64,000 nt of DNA from a virus: the IMG/VR virus record IMGVR_UViG_3300040801_002290, positions 62,001 through 126,000 of that record; one strand, given 5' to 3'. A model generated the notes under the pieces. That model ran no database searches and was not told the origin of the DNA. It was given only the letters and a program-made list of their open reading frames with translations. This document shows, one piece after another, positions 40,726-48,827 of this stretch. How positions within the stretch are numbered: position 1 is the first letter of the stretch; every line of letters begins with the position of its first letter. The translations under genes and the position numbers were made by a program.

Positions 40726-41225
40726 TAGTAGTTGTTCCTTACTCTAATTATCTGATAAATGCTTCCGGAGTTAATGAACGGTTGCACGGTATCGTCGTCA
40801 AGGTAAAGGGTCTCAATAATTTCCCTGGAACCATCAGGCTGACAACATCTACCCAAAAGCTGGAACTTATCCCTAAGAATCCTTCGTGCCGAGTCATTGT
40901 TCCTGGGCTTCATTAATTTAATATCTAGGTTGCGGGGTACCGAGAGCGTCTTATCTCCTCTGATAAATCCCCCAGACCCATCTGGTACAAACTCGTTGGA
41001 CTTATCTGAGTAAACTCCCTTGATAAATCTGGGGGAAGCGTAGACTACGCCCTCTCCACCACAGATGGGACACTCAATCCAGGAAGAGCCGCGAGACTCG
41101 TCGTAACATGGGTTACCGTCGTCACGTACATAAGGACAGAAAATAGCTTTATGCCAAGCTATGTCTGAACCCCCAAGCCTAAGTGCTGAGTCGGCTATTA
41201 GTTTGCTAATTGGAAATAAGTCCAT
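40725..41225 (-). CDS. Zinc-finger head-tail joining protein
   Basis: The product has 166 residues. A Cys-Pro-Tyr ... Asn-Pro-Cys ... Cys-Pro-Ile-Cys-Gly-Gly-Glu-Gly pattern at ~30-60 can bind zinc; Cys-Pro-x-Cys-Gly-Gly-x-Gly is common in phage head-closure or joining proteins. The rest is strand-rich, with a Cys-Cys pair near 127. It lies between connector and tail terminator, supporting a neck role. Confidence 0.6.
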   Translation of the reverse strand: MDLFPISKLIADSALRLGGSDIAWHKAIFCPYVRDDGNPCYDESRGSSWIECPICGGEGVVYASPRFIKGVYSDKSNEFVPDGSGGFIRGDKTLSVPRNLDIKLMKPRNNDSARRILRDKFQLLGRCCQPDGSREIIETLYLDDDTVQPFINSGSIYQIIRVRNNY

Positions 41226-41226
41226 G

Positions 41227-42264
41227 TTAATATCCAGTCATAACAAGCTGGTAATACGGGTGTAGCAACTCGTCTGCTTCGTCCTTATAACGCTGCATAA
41301 CGTCTGCGTAAAGTCCCTTACCAAATGCGGCAGAGAATCCCTGCACGGAATAGCTCATCATACCCTTTGTGAAGGCGATGTTTACCAGTTCAAAGGTTTT
41401 AATCGCGGAATAAAGAGCAACTGCGTCTTGCAAATCCTGAGGAATTTCCTTTAACCCGAATTCATAATCCACAGCAATAATTTGAGGCATGTTTGGAACT
41501 ACCAACCCATACCCAGATGAGGCAATCATGTTGCTAGCACCAGTGGCACTAATCTTTGCCTGTGCTGGGAAGAGAATAACAGCCCCTTCCTTTTGGTAGA
41601 GAAAGTACTCGTTAGGGGCGTAAGTACGGTTCAGGTAAGGAATTCCAAGTCCCTGCGGGTCCTGAATTTCAAGAGCAAGCTTGTGAATCTTTGTTACGTA
41701 TCTTTCATAAAGCTTAATATAGCTTCTTCCCTTACCGTCGATTCTTTCCTCATTCTCTATTTTATTAGGCACAAAAATTACTTCTCTGGCGAACTCTTCC
41801 TTTTGTTCCTGAGTAAGCAAATCCCAAGGCAGGGTTCCTGGCGAGTAAAGCGTGGAGTCGTTATTGTACTGAGCCTGTTGGTCAGAAGATAAGTCGCTCC
41901 AAGTAGGATATTCTTTGGAAGAAGGGGTAATGAAGGAATCCAGTCCACCAAAACCGTACTTTACCCTGTCCTCATAAACCTCTTTCGGGGTCTGAGCAAA
42001 GTTGGTTTTTCTTCTTGGGTAAAGGGATAGCTTAATCTTATTTTCTACTCTAGCGACACTTCTCTGAATAGCTCTAAGCATGATTGCCTTAAAGCCAGGA
42101 AGGGATGAGGAGCCATCACTACACCTGGCTTCGTCTGGAAGACAGTCGTCGCTAGTGAGGTTTCCAAGGCCAAGTTGTTGAAGCCCAAAGATTCTATCTT
42201 CGGTGGCCTCAATCATTAGTTGGAGTTCTTTTCCTCGTAGTCCTAAACCCCTACTGAATTCCAT
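41227..42264 (-). CDS. Head-tail connector / adaptor candidate
   Basis: The product has 345 residues. The last ~90 are helical (Pro-Gln-Asp-Leu-Gln-Asp-Ala-Val-Ala-Leu-Tyr-Ser-Ala-Ile-Lys and on), as in adaptor proteins that dock under the portal. The N-terminal third carries paired Cys (Asp-Asp-Cys-Leu, Ala-Arg-Cys-Ser) and basic helices. It directly follows the capsid genes and precedes neck genes. No strict signature; the role is from order and helix pattern. Confidence 0.5.
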   Translation of the reverse strand: MEFSRGLGLRGKELQLMIEATEDRIFGLQQLGLGNLTSDDCLPDEARCSDGSSSLPGFKAIMLRAIQRSVARVENKIKLSLYPRRKTNFAQTPKEVYEDRVKYGFGGLDSFITPSSKEYPTWSDLSSDQQAQYNNDSTLYSPGTLPWDLLTQEQKEEFAREVIFVPNKIENEERIDGKGRSYIKLYERYVTKIHKLALEIQDPQGLGIPYLNRTYAPNEYFLYQKEGAVILFPAQAKISATGASNMIASSGYGLVVPNMPQIIAVDYEFGLKEIPQDLQDAVALYSAIKTFELVNIAFTKGMMSYSVQGFSAAFGKGLYADVMQRYKDEADELLHPYYQLVMTGY

Positions 42265-42274
42265 TTAATCCGCC

Positions 42275-42736
42275 TTAGAGAAGACCAGTTTCTTCTCGAT
42301 ACTTTCTTAATGTAGTAGTAGTAATTTTTAGATGATTAGCCACAGCAGACCAAGTACCGAGAGAGTCATACAAATCCTGAATTTCCTGAGCCGTTAAAAC
42401 CCCATCCTCAGTTTCCTCAACATCTGCTACAACATTGACGTGAGCCACTACTGCTTCTTCTGGCTCTTCCTCAGGTTCCTCCGCAACAGCCTCTTCCTCA
42501 ACAACAACTTCCGGAGCTTCTTCTGCAACAGGAAGCACTGTTTCTACAACTACAGGGACCTCAGCGGGAATTTCCTCTACTGACGCGATAAACCTTAATT
42601 TCTTAGCATTATCAGCGGTTTCTTTACTGGACACGTAAGCAACACCGTCCTGAAAGAGGACGAGCTTGCCTTTTATGTTTACGGGGTATCTACCCGAAAC
42701 CTTATACCTTTTATCAAAAACGAGTCTATATCTCAT
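42275..42736 (-). CDS. Capsid-region protein with C-terminal helix-turn-helix
   Basis: The product has 153 residues after AGGAGGAG. Residues 1-50 form a small strand-rich domain, ~55-112 a Glu/Val/Pro/Ala-rich flexible acidic linker, and ~114-153 a helix-turn-helix-like segment (Gln-Glu-Ile-Gln-Asp-Leu-Tyr, Trp-Ser-Ala-Val-Ala-Asn-His-Leu, Thr-Leu-Arg-Lys-Tyr-Arg). It is its own unit, with a terminator and promoter just upstream. It might be a DNA-binding head protein or a late regulator. Confidence 0.6.
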   Translation of the reverse strand: MRYRLVFDKRYKVSGRYPVNIKGKLVLFQDGVAYVSSKETADNAKKLRFIASVEEIPAEVPVVVETVLPVAEEAPEVVVEEEAVAEEPEEEPEEAVVAHVNVVADVEETEDGVLTAQEIQDLYDSLGTWSAVANHLKITTTTLRKYREETGLL

Positions 42737-42757
42737 GACTCCTCCTATCGAAATCTT

Positions 42758-42787
42758 AGTATATCATATCTAAGAAGTTAAACACAA
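42758..42787 (-). promoter_or_regulatory. Promoter for connector genes
   Basis: On the minus strand TTGTGT (plus 42782-42787) and TATACT (plus 42758-42763) are 18 bp apart, with a TGA extended -10. The start would be near 42751, 15 bases before ATG 42736. It lies immediately after the capsid-unit terminator. Confidence 0.5.
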
Positions 42788-42788
42788 T

Positions 42789-42814
42789 AAAAAAGGCGGG
42801 GAATTAACCCCGCC
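42789..42814 (-). terminator. Rho-independent terminator after capsid genes
   Basis: On the minus strand GGCGGGG and CCCCGCC (plus 42808-42814 and 42795-42801) form a perfect 7-bp GC stem around TTAATT, followed by six T. It ends the protease-capsid-decoration transcript. Confidence 0.92.
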
Positions 42815-42834
42815 CTTACTTTAGTTAACTAATT

Positions 42835-43251
42835 TTAGTCAACGTTAATTACGGTGAAGGTAATGCTTCCGGAGACAGAAGGTGAGTAATCACTGGTTGC
42901 AGTGATAACCGTAGTTCCTACTCCAACGGCAGTTACAGTTCCAGCAGCAACGGTGGCAACTCCTTCGTCAGAAGAAGACCAGGTAACGTCCTCTGCGGCT
43001 CCACCCTGAGCAACGACAGTTGCGGTAACCACCTCGTCAGCATCTGTAGCGCCAGTACCTACTTCTAGCTCTGTGTCAGCGGCTTCTAGGGAGACGCTAA
43101 GCACGCGGGGTACTTCTCCATCAAGCTGGTTTACGACTCCAACCAACTCTTCAAAAAGTGCAAGAATAGGGCTGGAAGGAAGGTCGGTACCGGCGTACGG
43201 TACCTGATTCCTTAGGAGTTCCTTTGCTCTTTCGCTAATTGTGATAGCCAT
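42835..43251 (-). CDS. Capsid decoration protein with Big2 Ig-like domain
   Basis: The product has 138 residues and AGAGGAGAT precedes the ATG. The N-terminal ~45 residues are helical and probably bind the capsid. Residues ~50-138 form a bacterial Ig-like group 2 domain: Val-Thr-Trp-Ser-Ser-Ser-Asp-x2-Val-Ala-Thr-Val, then Gly-x-Val-Thr-Ala-Val-Gly-x-Gly-Thr-Thr-Val-Ile-Thr-Ala. Such domains on capsids are thought to attach weakly to glycans. It directly follows the major capsid gene. Confidence 0.8.
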   Translation of the reverse strand: MAITISERAKELLRNQVPYAGTDLPSSPILALFEELVGVVNQLDGEVPRVLSVSLEAADTELEVGTGATDADEVVTATVVAQGGAAEDVTWSSSDEGVATVAAGTVTAVGVGTTVITATSDYSPSVSGSITFTVINVD

Positions 43252-43269
43252 GTTATCTCCTCTGTAGAG

Positions 43270-43294
43270 GAGGGGGGAGGGTTACTCCCCCCTC
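43270..43294 (-). other. Strong GC hairpin between capsid and decoration genes
   Basis: GAGGGGGGAG (43270-43279) and CTCCCCCCTC (43285-43294) form a perfect 10-bp stem around five bases. No T tract follows on either strand, so it is not a normal terminator. It may stabilise the capsid mRNA 3' end or reduce expression of the next gene. Confidence 0.6.
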
Positions 43295-43298
43295 TTCA

Positions 43299-44714
43299 TT
43301 AGATTACGTTTTCCTGCGCTACGTTAACGATTAGGAAGTTAAATTCCGGGGCGCGTGAGAACAAGGAGGATACGTGGCGGATAGCGAAGTCGCGGTTTAG
43401 GGTCTGGGGTAGCGGAACCTGCTCAAGCGGAATCCACTGTGCAAGCATGGTGGTCATAAGGTCTACACCAACTACGAATCCAGTTCCGGGGACCTTGCGG
43501 TAAGTAAAGGTACCGTAAGCTGAAACAAGGGTCTCGTGTCCGTCGTCAACTACGTTGACAGTTCCACCAGCGTATACAGGAACCTTCTTGAGGAACTTGA
43601 AGTCGCCGCCAGCGTCGGAACGGTAAACAATTAGCCACTTGGCACCGGCAGGAACAGTTGCTACAGCAAGCTGAATCTGCTGTCCAGCAGTTGGGGTTAC
43701 GGGTGCGCCAGCTTCTACGGCTTCGGACTCTCCGTTGAAGTTAGCTGCCTTTACCATGTAGTTATACTCGATTGCCTCAAGACCGGCGTTTCCAGCAGCG
43801 TTGGCCTGAGCGGTCAAGGTTACTGCGGAAGGTGCGGCTGGACGTGCGAATTCTCCACCAGTGTTACCGAAGCCCTGGTCAGTGAACTTGTGCCAGTCAC
43901 CAAGGAAACGGTCGGTTACTAGCTCGGTCTCACCGTAAGCAGAGATGTAGGTCTGGGCATCGGTTCCGAGTACGCCAGCTACGCGGTCTGCCTGGGTGGT
44001 ACGAGCAATCTGGTAGAAGCTCTGCTGTAGGTTAATCTTGTCAACAGGTGACATCATAACTACGTTCGGGCGAGCAAGTCCCTGGGTTAGGTAGACCTTG
44101 TTCTCTGCGGCCCATAGAGCGTTTAGAGAAAGCGGGCGTCCACCCAAGTCAGTTACGTTCTGCGGGGCACCGCGCTTGACGATGTTCTCAAGGCCGTCGA
44201 ACTGTAGGTTCTGCGGGCTGGAGAAATCGGTTGAACCGAAGCGGCGGTCTCCGTGGAAGAGTAGGTACTCGGTTTCTTCCATGACGGCAACCATCTTTTC
44301 GGTGCGGGCGGTCTGCTCGGCGGTCTGAACACCGGCACGGGTGGTGGCAACAGCCAATTCCGTGATGGTGATGCGGTGTCCGAGTAGGGTAGGTAGGGTG
44401 CGCCTACGGGCTACTTCTACTTCGACGGTACGAGGAACGCCACCGTCGCGGTATGCGGCGTAACCAATCTTGTCCTGACGGCTGGTTACGACGTTGTACT
44501 CATGCTCGTAAGCAGTGGCCTGAATCTTCTGGAGCCTGTCGTAGAACGGGGTTTCCAAAATGTTTAGACGCTCTAGTTCACCTTCTAGGTCCTGACGCTC
44601 CAAGCTCTGGGCAACCTGGCTGGTTCCGTCAATGGCCTTAAGAACATCTAGGGGCAGATGCTCTAGGTAATCTAGGTGGTCTGCGTAATTTCTCTGAACG
44701 ACTTCTTTAGACAT
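43299..44714 (-). CDS. Major capsid protein with inserted Ig-like domain
   Basis: The product has 471 residues. An HK97-type plan is likely: an N-terminal helical arm, a middle part with Thr-Ile-Thr-Glu-Leu-Ala, and a C-terminal part (Gly-Val-Asp-Leu-Met-Thr-Thr-Met, then Asn-Arg-Asp-Phe-Ala-Ile-Arg-His). Residues ~291-392 (Pro-Ala-Ala-Pro-Ser-Ala-Val-Thr-Leu onward) form a separate fibronectin/Ig-like domain, probably displayed outside. It follows the protease-scaffold gene with AGGAGG 12 bases before ATG. Codon use is clearly biased, as expected for the most abundant protein. Confidence 0.88.
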   Translation of the reverse strand: MSKEVVQRNYADHLDYLEHLPLDVLKAIDGTSQVAQSLERQDLEGELERLNILETPFYDRLQKIQATAYEHEYNVVTSRQDKIGYAAYRDGGVPRTVEVEVARRRTLPTLLGHRITITELAVATTRAGVQTAEQTARTEKMVAVMEETEYLLFHGDRRFGSTDFSSPQNLQFDGLENIVKRGAPQNVTDLGGRPLSLNALWAAENKVYLTQGLARPNVVMMSPVDKINLQQSFYQIARTTQADRVAGVLGTDAQTYISAYGETELVTDRFLGDWHKFTDQGFGNTGGEFARPAAPSAVTLTAQANAAGNAGLEAIEYNYMVKAANFNGESEAVEAGAPVTPTAGQQIQLAVATVPAGAKWLIVYRSDAGGDFKFLKKVPVYAGGTVNVVDDGHETLVSAYGTFTYRKVPGTGFVVGVDLMTTMLAQWIPLEQVPLPQTLNRDFAIRHVSSLFSRAPEFNFLIVNVAQENVI

Positions 44715-44736
44715 AATCTTCTATATCCTCCTGGAA

Positions 44737-46395
44737 TTATAACTTGCCTTTATCAGCCATCTTGACGAAGTGCTTGAATTCTGGCTCTGAAAGGTTTAGG
44801 GTTTTTTGGGCCTCTTCCACAATGCGGGCGCGTTGCTGAGCATGTGCCCCAGTGTGTCCAATGATTGAGCGGTACTTTTCAGTGAATGACTTAAGTACCG
44901 TCTTGTCGTACTGTCTCTCTTCCCCGTCCTCAGTCACAGCCTTGATAACATCAAGCTTGGCTACCTCTGCGGCTTCTTCACCAGTTACAGAAGCACCTGG
45001 ATGTACTATTCTAGGCGATTCTTTTGAAGATGTCACGCTTTTGGTAACGATAGTGCTTTCTTCGGACAGCTTAGTGACAATACTTGCTGCGATTCTCTCT
45101 TCCATGTCGGCAAAGCCGCTCTGGAAAATAGACTTTAGGGCCTCGCCAAACTGAGTTGCAGAGTCTTCTGAAAGACTTACGGTTAGAGAGTCGAGGGATT
45201 CCTTAATGACCGACTTGATTATATCGGTTGGGGGTTCCGTAGTTACTTGCTCTTCGACAGGAGCTTCTTCCATCATTTCAGTAGCCTGAGAGGAGTCCGT
45301 TAGCTGCATGACCAAATCAATAAGGGTATCAACCTTATCCAATAGCATCTGAACGGAGGCATCCCCGTCTCCTGCCATTGCGTCAACTTCCTGACCTTCC
45401 TCAGAAGTTACTAGGCTGTCTAGCAAACCGCCAGCATCCTCTTCTCCTGCCTCAGCAGCACCTAGTTCTGCCATTTCCTCGGCTCCACCCTCTTCCATAG
45501 CGCCTTCTTCCTCACCAGCGAATGGTGCCTCAGCAGGGGCTTCTTCCATGGGTGCGCCTTCGGCTTCTGGAGCGGCTCCCTGAGCCTCTTCCTCTTCCAC
45601 CGGAGGGGCAGCTTTTAGTACAACTTTAACATCTTCTGCCATAGCGTTTCTAATTTCCTCCTTAACGTTTACATACGATTCGAAAACGTGAGTGGTTCCG
45701 TCCCCACCCTGAACGGTTGATTTTATAACCAACCTATCGTTTTCTTGGTCAAACAGCACGGAATCTGGTGCGATTGTGTGGTACTGAACTTCTTTTGTCT
45801 CCTCTTCATCGACCAGCATACTCTTTAGCACAGACGCCCAAGTCTTTGTGAATGGGTTTACGGGCTCCGGGGTCATAGACACTTCGTAAAGAAGAAGCTC
45901 TGGCAAATAGGTAACGTACTTACCCTTTTTGACATCGTACTCCCTACGAGGACTACCAAGATATTTAGCACCGATGGAGAGGCCGATTTGGTCGGCAAAG
46001 CTTGTGTCCTTGTTAGTAAGGAACTCCTCCCACATCTTTCTTGCCATCGGGTGAGACTTATTGAGAATTCCCTTGATGTATAAACCTTCTGGTCTAATCT
46101 GTGCATCAAGGGGCTTTCCAATTGGGGTCTTTAGACTTAGAATTTCGTCCTTGGAAAATCCGTACTTGCCCAACCAGTCATCATTCTTCTTAGCGTAATC
46201 GTGGTCGAAGTATATCTTTCCGTTGGACTTGAAAAACTCTATGGTCTGGGAGAAACTTTCTGGGTATACAACCTCACCGAATAAATCTACATCGGCGGTA
46301 GAAGCAATGCCTTCAAAGACCCAAGGCTCTTCTTCATTAGCTGAAAAAGATTTGGTAATGTCTACGGGCATGTAAAAATGAAAATTTCTATCCAT
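44737..46395 (-). CDS. Prohead protease fused to acidic scaffold
   Basis: The product has 552 residues. The HK97-like serine protease domain covers ~1-200: Ala-Asp-Val-Asp-x2-Gly-Glu-Val-Val, Tyr-Phe-Asp-His65 and Gly-Leu-Ser140-Ile-Gly-Ala-Lys supply the His and Ser. A Glu/Ala/Gly-rich acidic segment (~260-345) and a helical C-terminus follow, typical of a scaffold that is removed after assembly. A ribosome site GGTGA precedes the ATG. Its motif Val-Leu-Lys-Ser-Met also recurs in several proteins encoded upstream. Confidence 0.85.
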   Translation of the reverse strand: MDRNFHFYMPVDITKSFSANEEEPWVFEGIASTADVDLFGEVVYPESFSQTIEFFKSNGKIYFDHDYAKKNDDWLGKYGFSKDEILSLKTPIGKPLDAQIRPEGLYIKGILNKSHPMARKMWEEFLTNKDTSFADQIGLSIGAKYLGSPRREYDVKKGKYVTYLPELLLYEVSMTPEPVNPFTKTWASVLKSMLVDEEETKEVQYHTIAPDSVLFDQENDRLVIKSTVQGGDGTTHVFESYVNVKEEIRNAMAEDVKVVLKAAPPVEEEEAQGAAPEAEGAPMEEAPAEAPFAGEEEGAMEEGGAEEMAELGAAEAGEEDAGGLLDSLVTSEEGQEVDAMAGDGDASVQMLLDKVDTLIDLVMQLTDSSQATEMMEEAPVEEQVTTEPPTDIIKSVIKESLDSLTVSLSEDSATQFGEALKSIFQSGFADMEERIAASIVTKLSEESTIVTKSVTSSKESPRIVHPGASVTGEEAAEVAKLDVIKAVTEDGEERQYDKTVLKSFTEKYRSIIGHTGAHAQQRARIVEEAQKTLNLSEPEFKHFVKMADKGKL

Positions 46396-46411
46396 ATATT
46401 CACCAGAGTGT

Positions 46412-46441
46412 ATAGTATCATAAAAAAAGAGGAAAAATCAA
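46412..46441 (-). promoter_or_regulatory. Candidate promoter for protease-capsid unit
   Basis: On the minus strand TTGATT (plus 46436-46441) and TACTAT (plus 46412-46417) are 18 bp apart, with a TGA extended -10 (4/6 matches each). The start would be near 46405, 10 bases before ATG 46395. Confidence 0.4.
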
Positions 46442-46464
46442 TGTATTTCGTCTGTGTTTATATT

Positions 46465-48558
46465 TTACTTCTGTGGCTGTGAAAAACTCAACCCAGGGAT
46501 AAAATTAGAGGACTTTTGTGCGTTCCCGAAAAACTTTAGAACCTCAACCATGTCTGCTTGTTGTGGTCTGCCGCCTTTTTCTGCCATAAAAAGCCTACCG
46601 TTGTCTTTTCCGCGAAGAAGAGTGATAGACTTAGCTCCGTCTGAGACCTGGAATGCAGAGCCTGGAACAACAGTGTTTACCTGTAGCCCCCTTTCTTTTA
46701 CAAAGTCTGTGAAGTCTGTTAGGAAAGGAGTATCATCCTTATGAATAAAATCCTTAAACCCAAATACTCCTATTTCAGGAGTGGGCTCCTCTGACTCTTC
46801 AAGATTATTTTCGATAACCTTTCTGGCCTCGCGCAAAGCCTTCATTCTAGCCTTTACCGCACTTTCTCTGTCACTCGTCTTCTGAACGAAAACCTCTCCA
46901 ACCTTAGCTCCCTCTGGAGAGAATACCGGCCAGGTTCCACTTGGGTCTGGAGTAAGCTTCCACCCTTCGGGTGAAATGAAGGAGTCTCCAACCTTCTCAA
47001 AACCATGCATTGCTACGGGCTTCTTTATCTCGCTTGGGACCTCTAATTCCTTCTTCGGCTTTTCCTCTGGTCCCTTGGGCTTATGATACAGTTTAAGAGT
47101 TCTGTTCTTGTACATAGCCCGCTGTCTAGACTCATCATCAATGATGTTTCCTATTAGGTCTGGACCTTCACCCTTTTGTCTACCGGTGTTAAGAGAGGCG
47201 TCCTTCCACTTATTCTGAAAAGACCTAGCAGATGGATTTTCTTCATTAAGTAGGGAAAATGCGTGAATACCGTCGATTCTTCCCAGTCTGGCAGCTATCT
47301 CTTTCATGGCCTGGACTTTAGCCTGGGTAGTTCCGTTACTGGCTTTTGCCGCAAAGCGAAGGATTTCTTCCATTTCTTGTTCTATATCAACAGACATTCC
47401 GAGAGTTACTTTTCTCTGGTACACAGAGGAAAACTCAGACTTATGAATGGCATGAAGACCCTTAGACCCGTCACTCAATTCGGAAGCAACCATAGCTCTA
47501 TCCTTCTCTGGAATAGAGTCGTATAGTCTGGCTAGGGTGTGAAGAGCAACTCTGTTTGCACCGGCAGCAGGGGAGTTTTTAAAAGCCTTAAATACACCAT
47601 AAAGAGCGGTGGACTCTTCCCTCGTATATTCATCAGGAAGTTCCTGTGGAATACTTTCTCTGCTCATAGTGCTTTCTGCCATAGGCTTCATCGGAACAAA
47701 GGTTTCTTTGCCGGTGGTAAAGTCTTGATACATCATAGAATACTTAGAGTCCAACATCTCAGATAGCTGAGAAAATGACTCGGTGTTATTCCTCATATTT
47801 TCTCGTAAATTCTTAAGACCCAATATGATGTTCGCATCGAAGAAATATTCTCTTCCATCCGGTCTGTATTCTTTATACCGGTCGTTTAGATGCTTTTTGA
47901 GGGTCGGGTAATTCTCTTCAAGTTCTTTTTCGAGAATTCCCTTTAGGCTGATTTTAGAAGGACTCGCCCCGTCCCTTGCCAACTCCGATGCACGGACCAT
48001 AAGAACATCAAAAGCCTGAATTAGAAACCACTCGACAGAGTTTGGTTTAATGTCATTCTCCTTAATTATTCTCTCTGTGTATCCTTTAAGGTAAGACTCC
48101 CACCCCCTGTCGGGTAAATTCTTTCTGGGTACAGTTGACTCCTTATTGGCTTCGTAAGTTTGCTTTCTTTTTTCATGTAAAACGTGTGAAGGTACACCCT
48201 GCTGCTGGGCTTGATTCTCAAGAGCCTGCTGGTAATACTGCTGGGCGTGCTGATAATATTGTTGCCTTTGCTGGTTGAAGGCTTCTTCATATTGCTTTTG
48301 CAATTCTGGGCTTATTTCTGCCGCCCGCTCAAGCACATCTAGCTGGTCCTCAATCTGGTTAAGTTGGGTCTGGTCAGCAGGGTCAATCTCTACCCCCTGC
48401 TCTAAAAGCCATTCGGCATATTCCTCGGCGGTAACCTGAATAGGGGTTACTTTTCCGTTGATATTTCTGAATATGACGTGCTTACCGGAATCATCTAAAT
48501 AAAACTCATCCGTTGCACGAACAGATTTTAGTATTCTAAGTGACTCTATAATGTTCAT
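46465..48558 (-). CDS. Large head-region protein of unknown function
   Basis: The product has 697 residues. Residues ~1-60 are a small alpha/beta part that contains Arg-Ile-Leu-Lys-Ser-Val. A Gln/Tyr-rich coiled segment (~85-120) is followed by a large helical middle. The C-terminal ~70 residues form a strand-rich piece ending Asn-Phe-Ile-Pro-Gly-Leu. It is not recognisable as a portal. It starts in an overlap with a 90-residue gene and lies just before the protease gene, so a head-associated or ejected protein is plausible. Confidence 0.6.
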   Translation of the reverse strand: MNIIESLRILKSVRATDEFYLDDSGKHVIFRNINGKVTPIQVTAEEYAEWLLEQGVEIDPADQTQLNQIEDQLDVLERAAEISPELQKQYEEAFNQQRQQYYQHAQQYYQQALENQAQQQGVPSHVLHEKRKQTYEANKESTVPRKNLPDRGWESYLKGYTERIIKENDIKPNSVEWFLIQAFDVLMVRASELARDGASPSKISLKGILEKELEENYPTLKKHLNDRYKEYRPDGREYFFDANIILGLKNLRENMRNNTESFSQLSEMLDSKYSMMYQDFTTGKETFVPMKPMAESTMSRESIPQELPDEYTREESTALYGVFKAFKNSPAAGANRVALHTLARLYDSIPEKDRAMVASELSDGSKGLHAIHKSEFSSVYQRKVTLGMSVDIEQEMEEILRFAAKASNGTTQAKVQAMKEIAARLGRIDGIHAFSLLNEENPSARSFQNKWKDASLNTGRQKGEGPDLIGNIIDDESRQRAMYKNRTLKLYHKPKGPEEKPKKELEVPSEIKKPVAMHGFEKVGDSFISPEGWKLTPDPSGTWPVFSPEGAKVGEVFVQKTSDRESAVKARMKALREARKVIENNLEESEEPTPEIGVFGFKDFIHKDDTPFLTDFTDFVKERGLQVNTVVPGSAFQVSDGAKSITLLRGKDNGRLFMAEKGGRPQQADMVEVLKFFGNAQKSSNFIPGLSFSQPQK

Positions 48559-48827
48559 AGATAATCCAAGTTAGTTGCTGGGAATCCAAACCTCTGTGCC
48601 TCTACTTTCAACTCTTCAATCCATTCGATTAGCTCTGCTTCTTCTAGGGTGGGATATTCTCCCTTTAAGGCATAGAAGGATTGTAGGAAGTCAAAATACT
48701 CGTTGAATAGGGTGCCTTCCGGGTCAGAGATTTCTTTGGGCATGTGATGAGTAACTACGTCAAAGTCTCTTTGCGCGTACAACTCAGTAAGTGTTCTTAA
48801 CGCGAAGCGTCTCTCTTCATCTATCAT
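48555..48827 (-). CDS. Small acidic helical protein
   Basis: The product has 90 residues. Its ATG overlaps the helicase stop (ATGA) and its own stop overlaps the next start, so it is tightly coupled in both directions. It is rich in Glu, Leu and Phe with two or three predicted helices (Glu-Tyr-Phe-Asp-Phe-Leu-Gln-Ser-Phe-Tyr). It could be a small partner of the helicase or the 697-residue protein. No family recognised. Confidence 0.55.
   Translation of the reverse strand: MIDEERRFALRTLTELYAQRDFDVVTHHMPKEISDPEGTLFNEYFDFLQSFYALKGEYPTLEEAELIEWIEELKVEAQRFGFPATNLDYL

Noticed and set aside
44737-44760. TATAAT on the minus strand just before the major capsid gene
   Set aside because: No acceptable -35 at 16-18 bp, so I do not call a separate capsid promoter.
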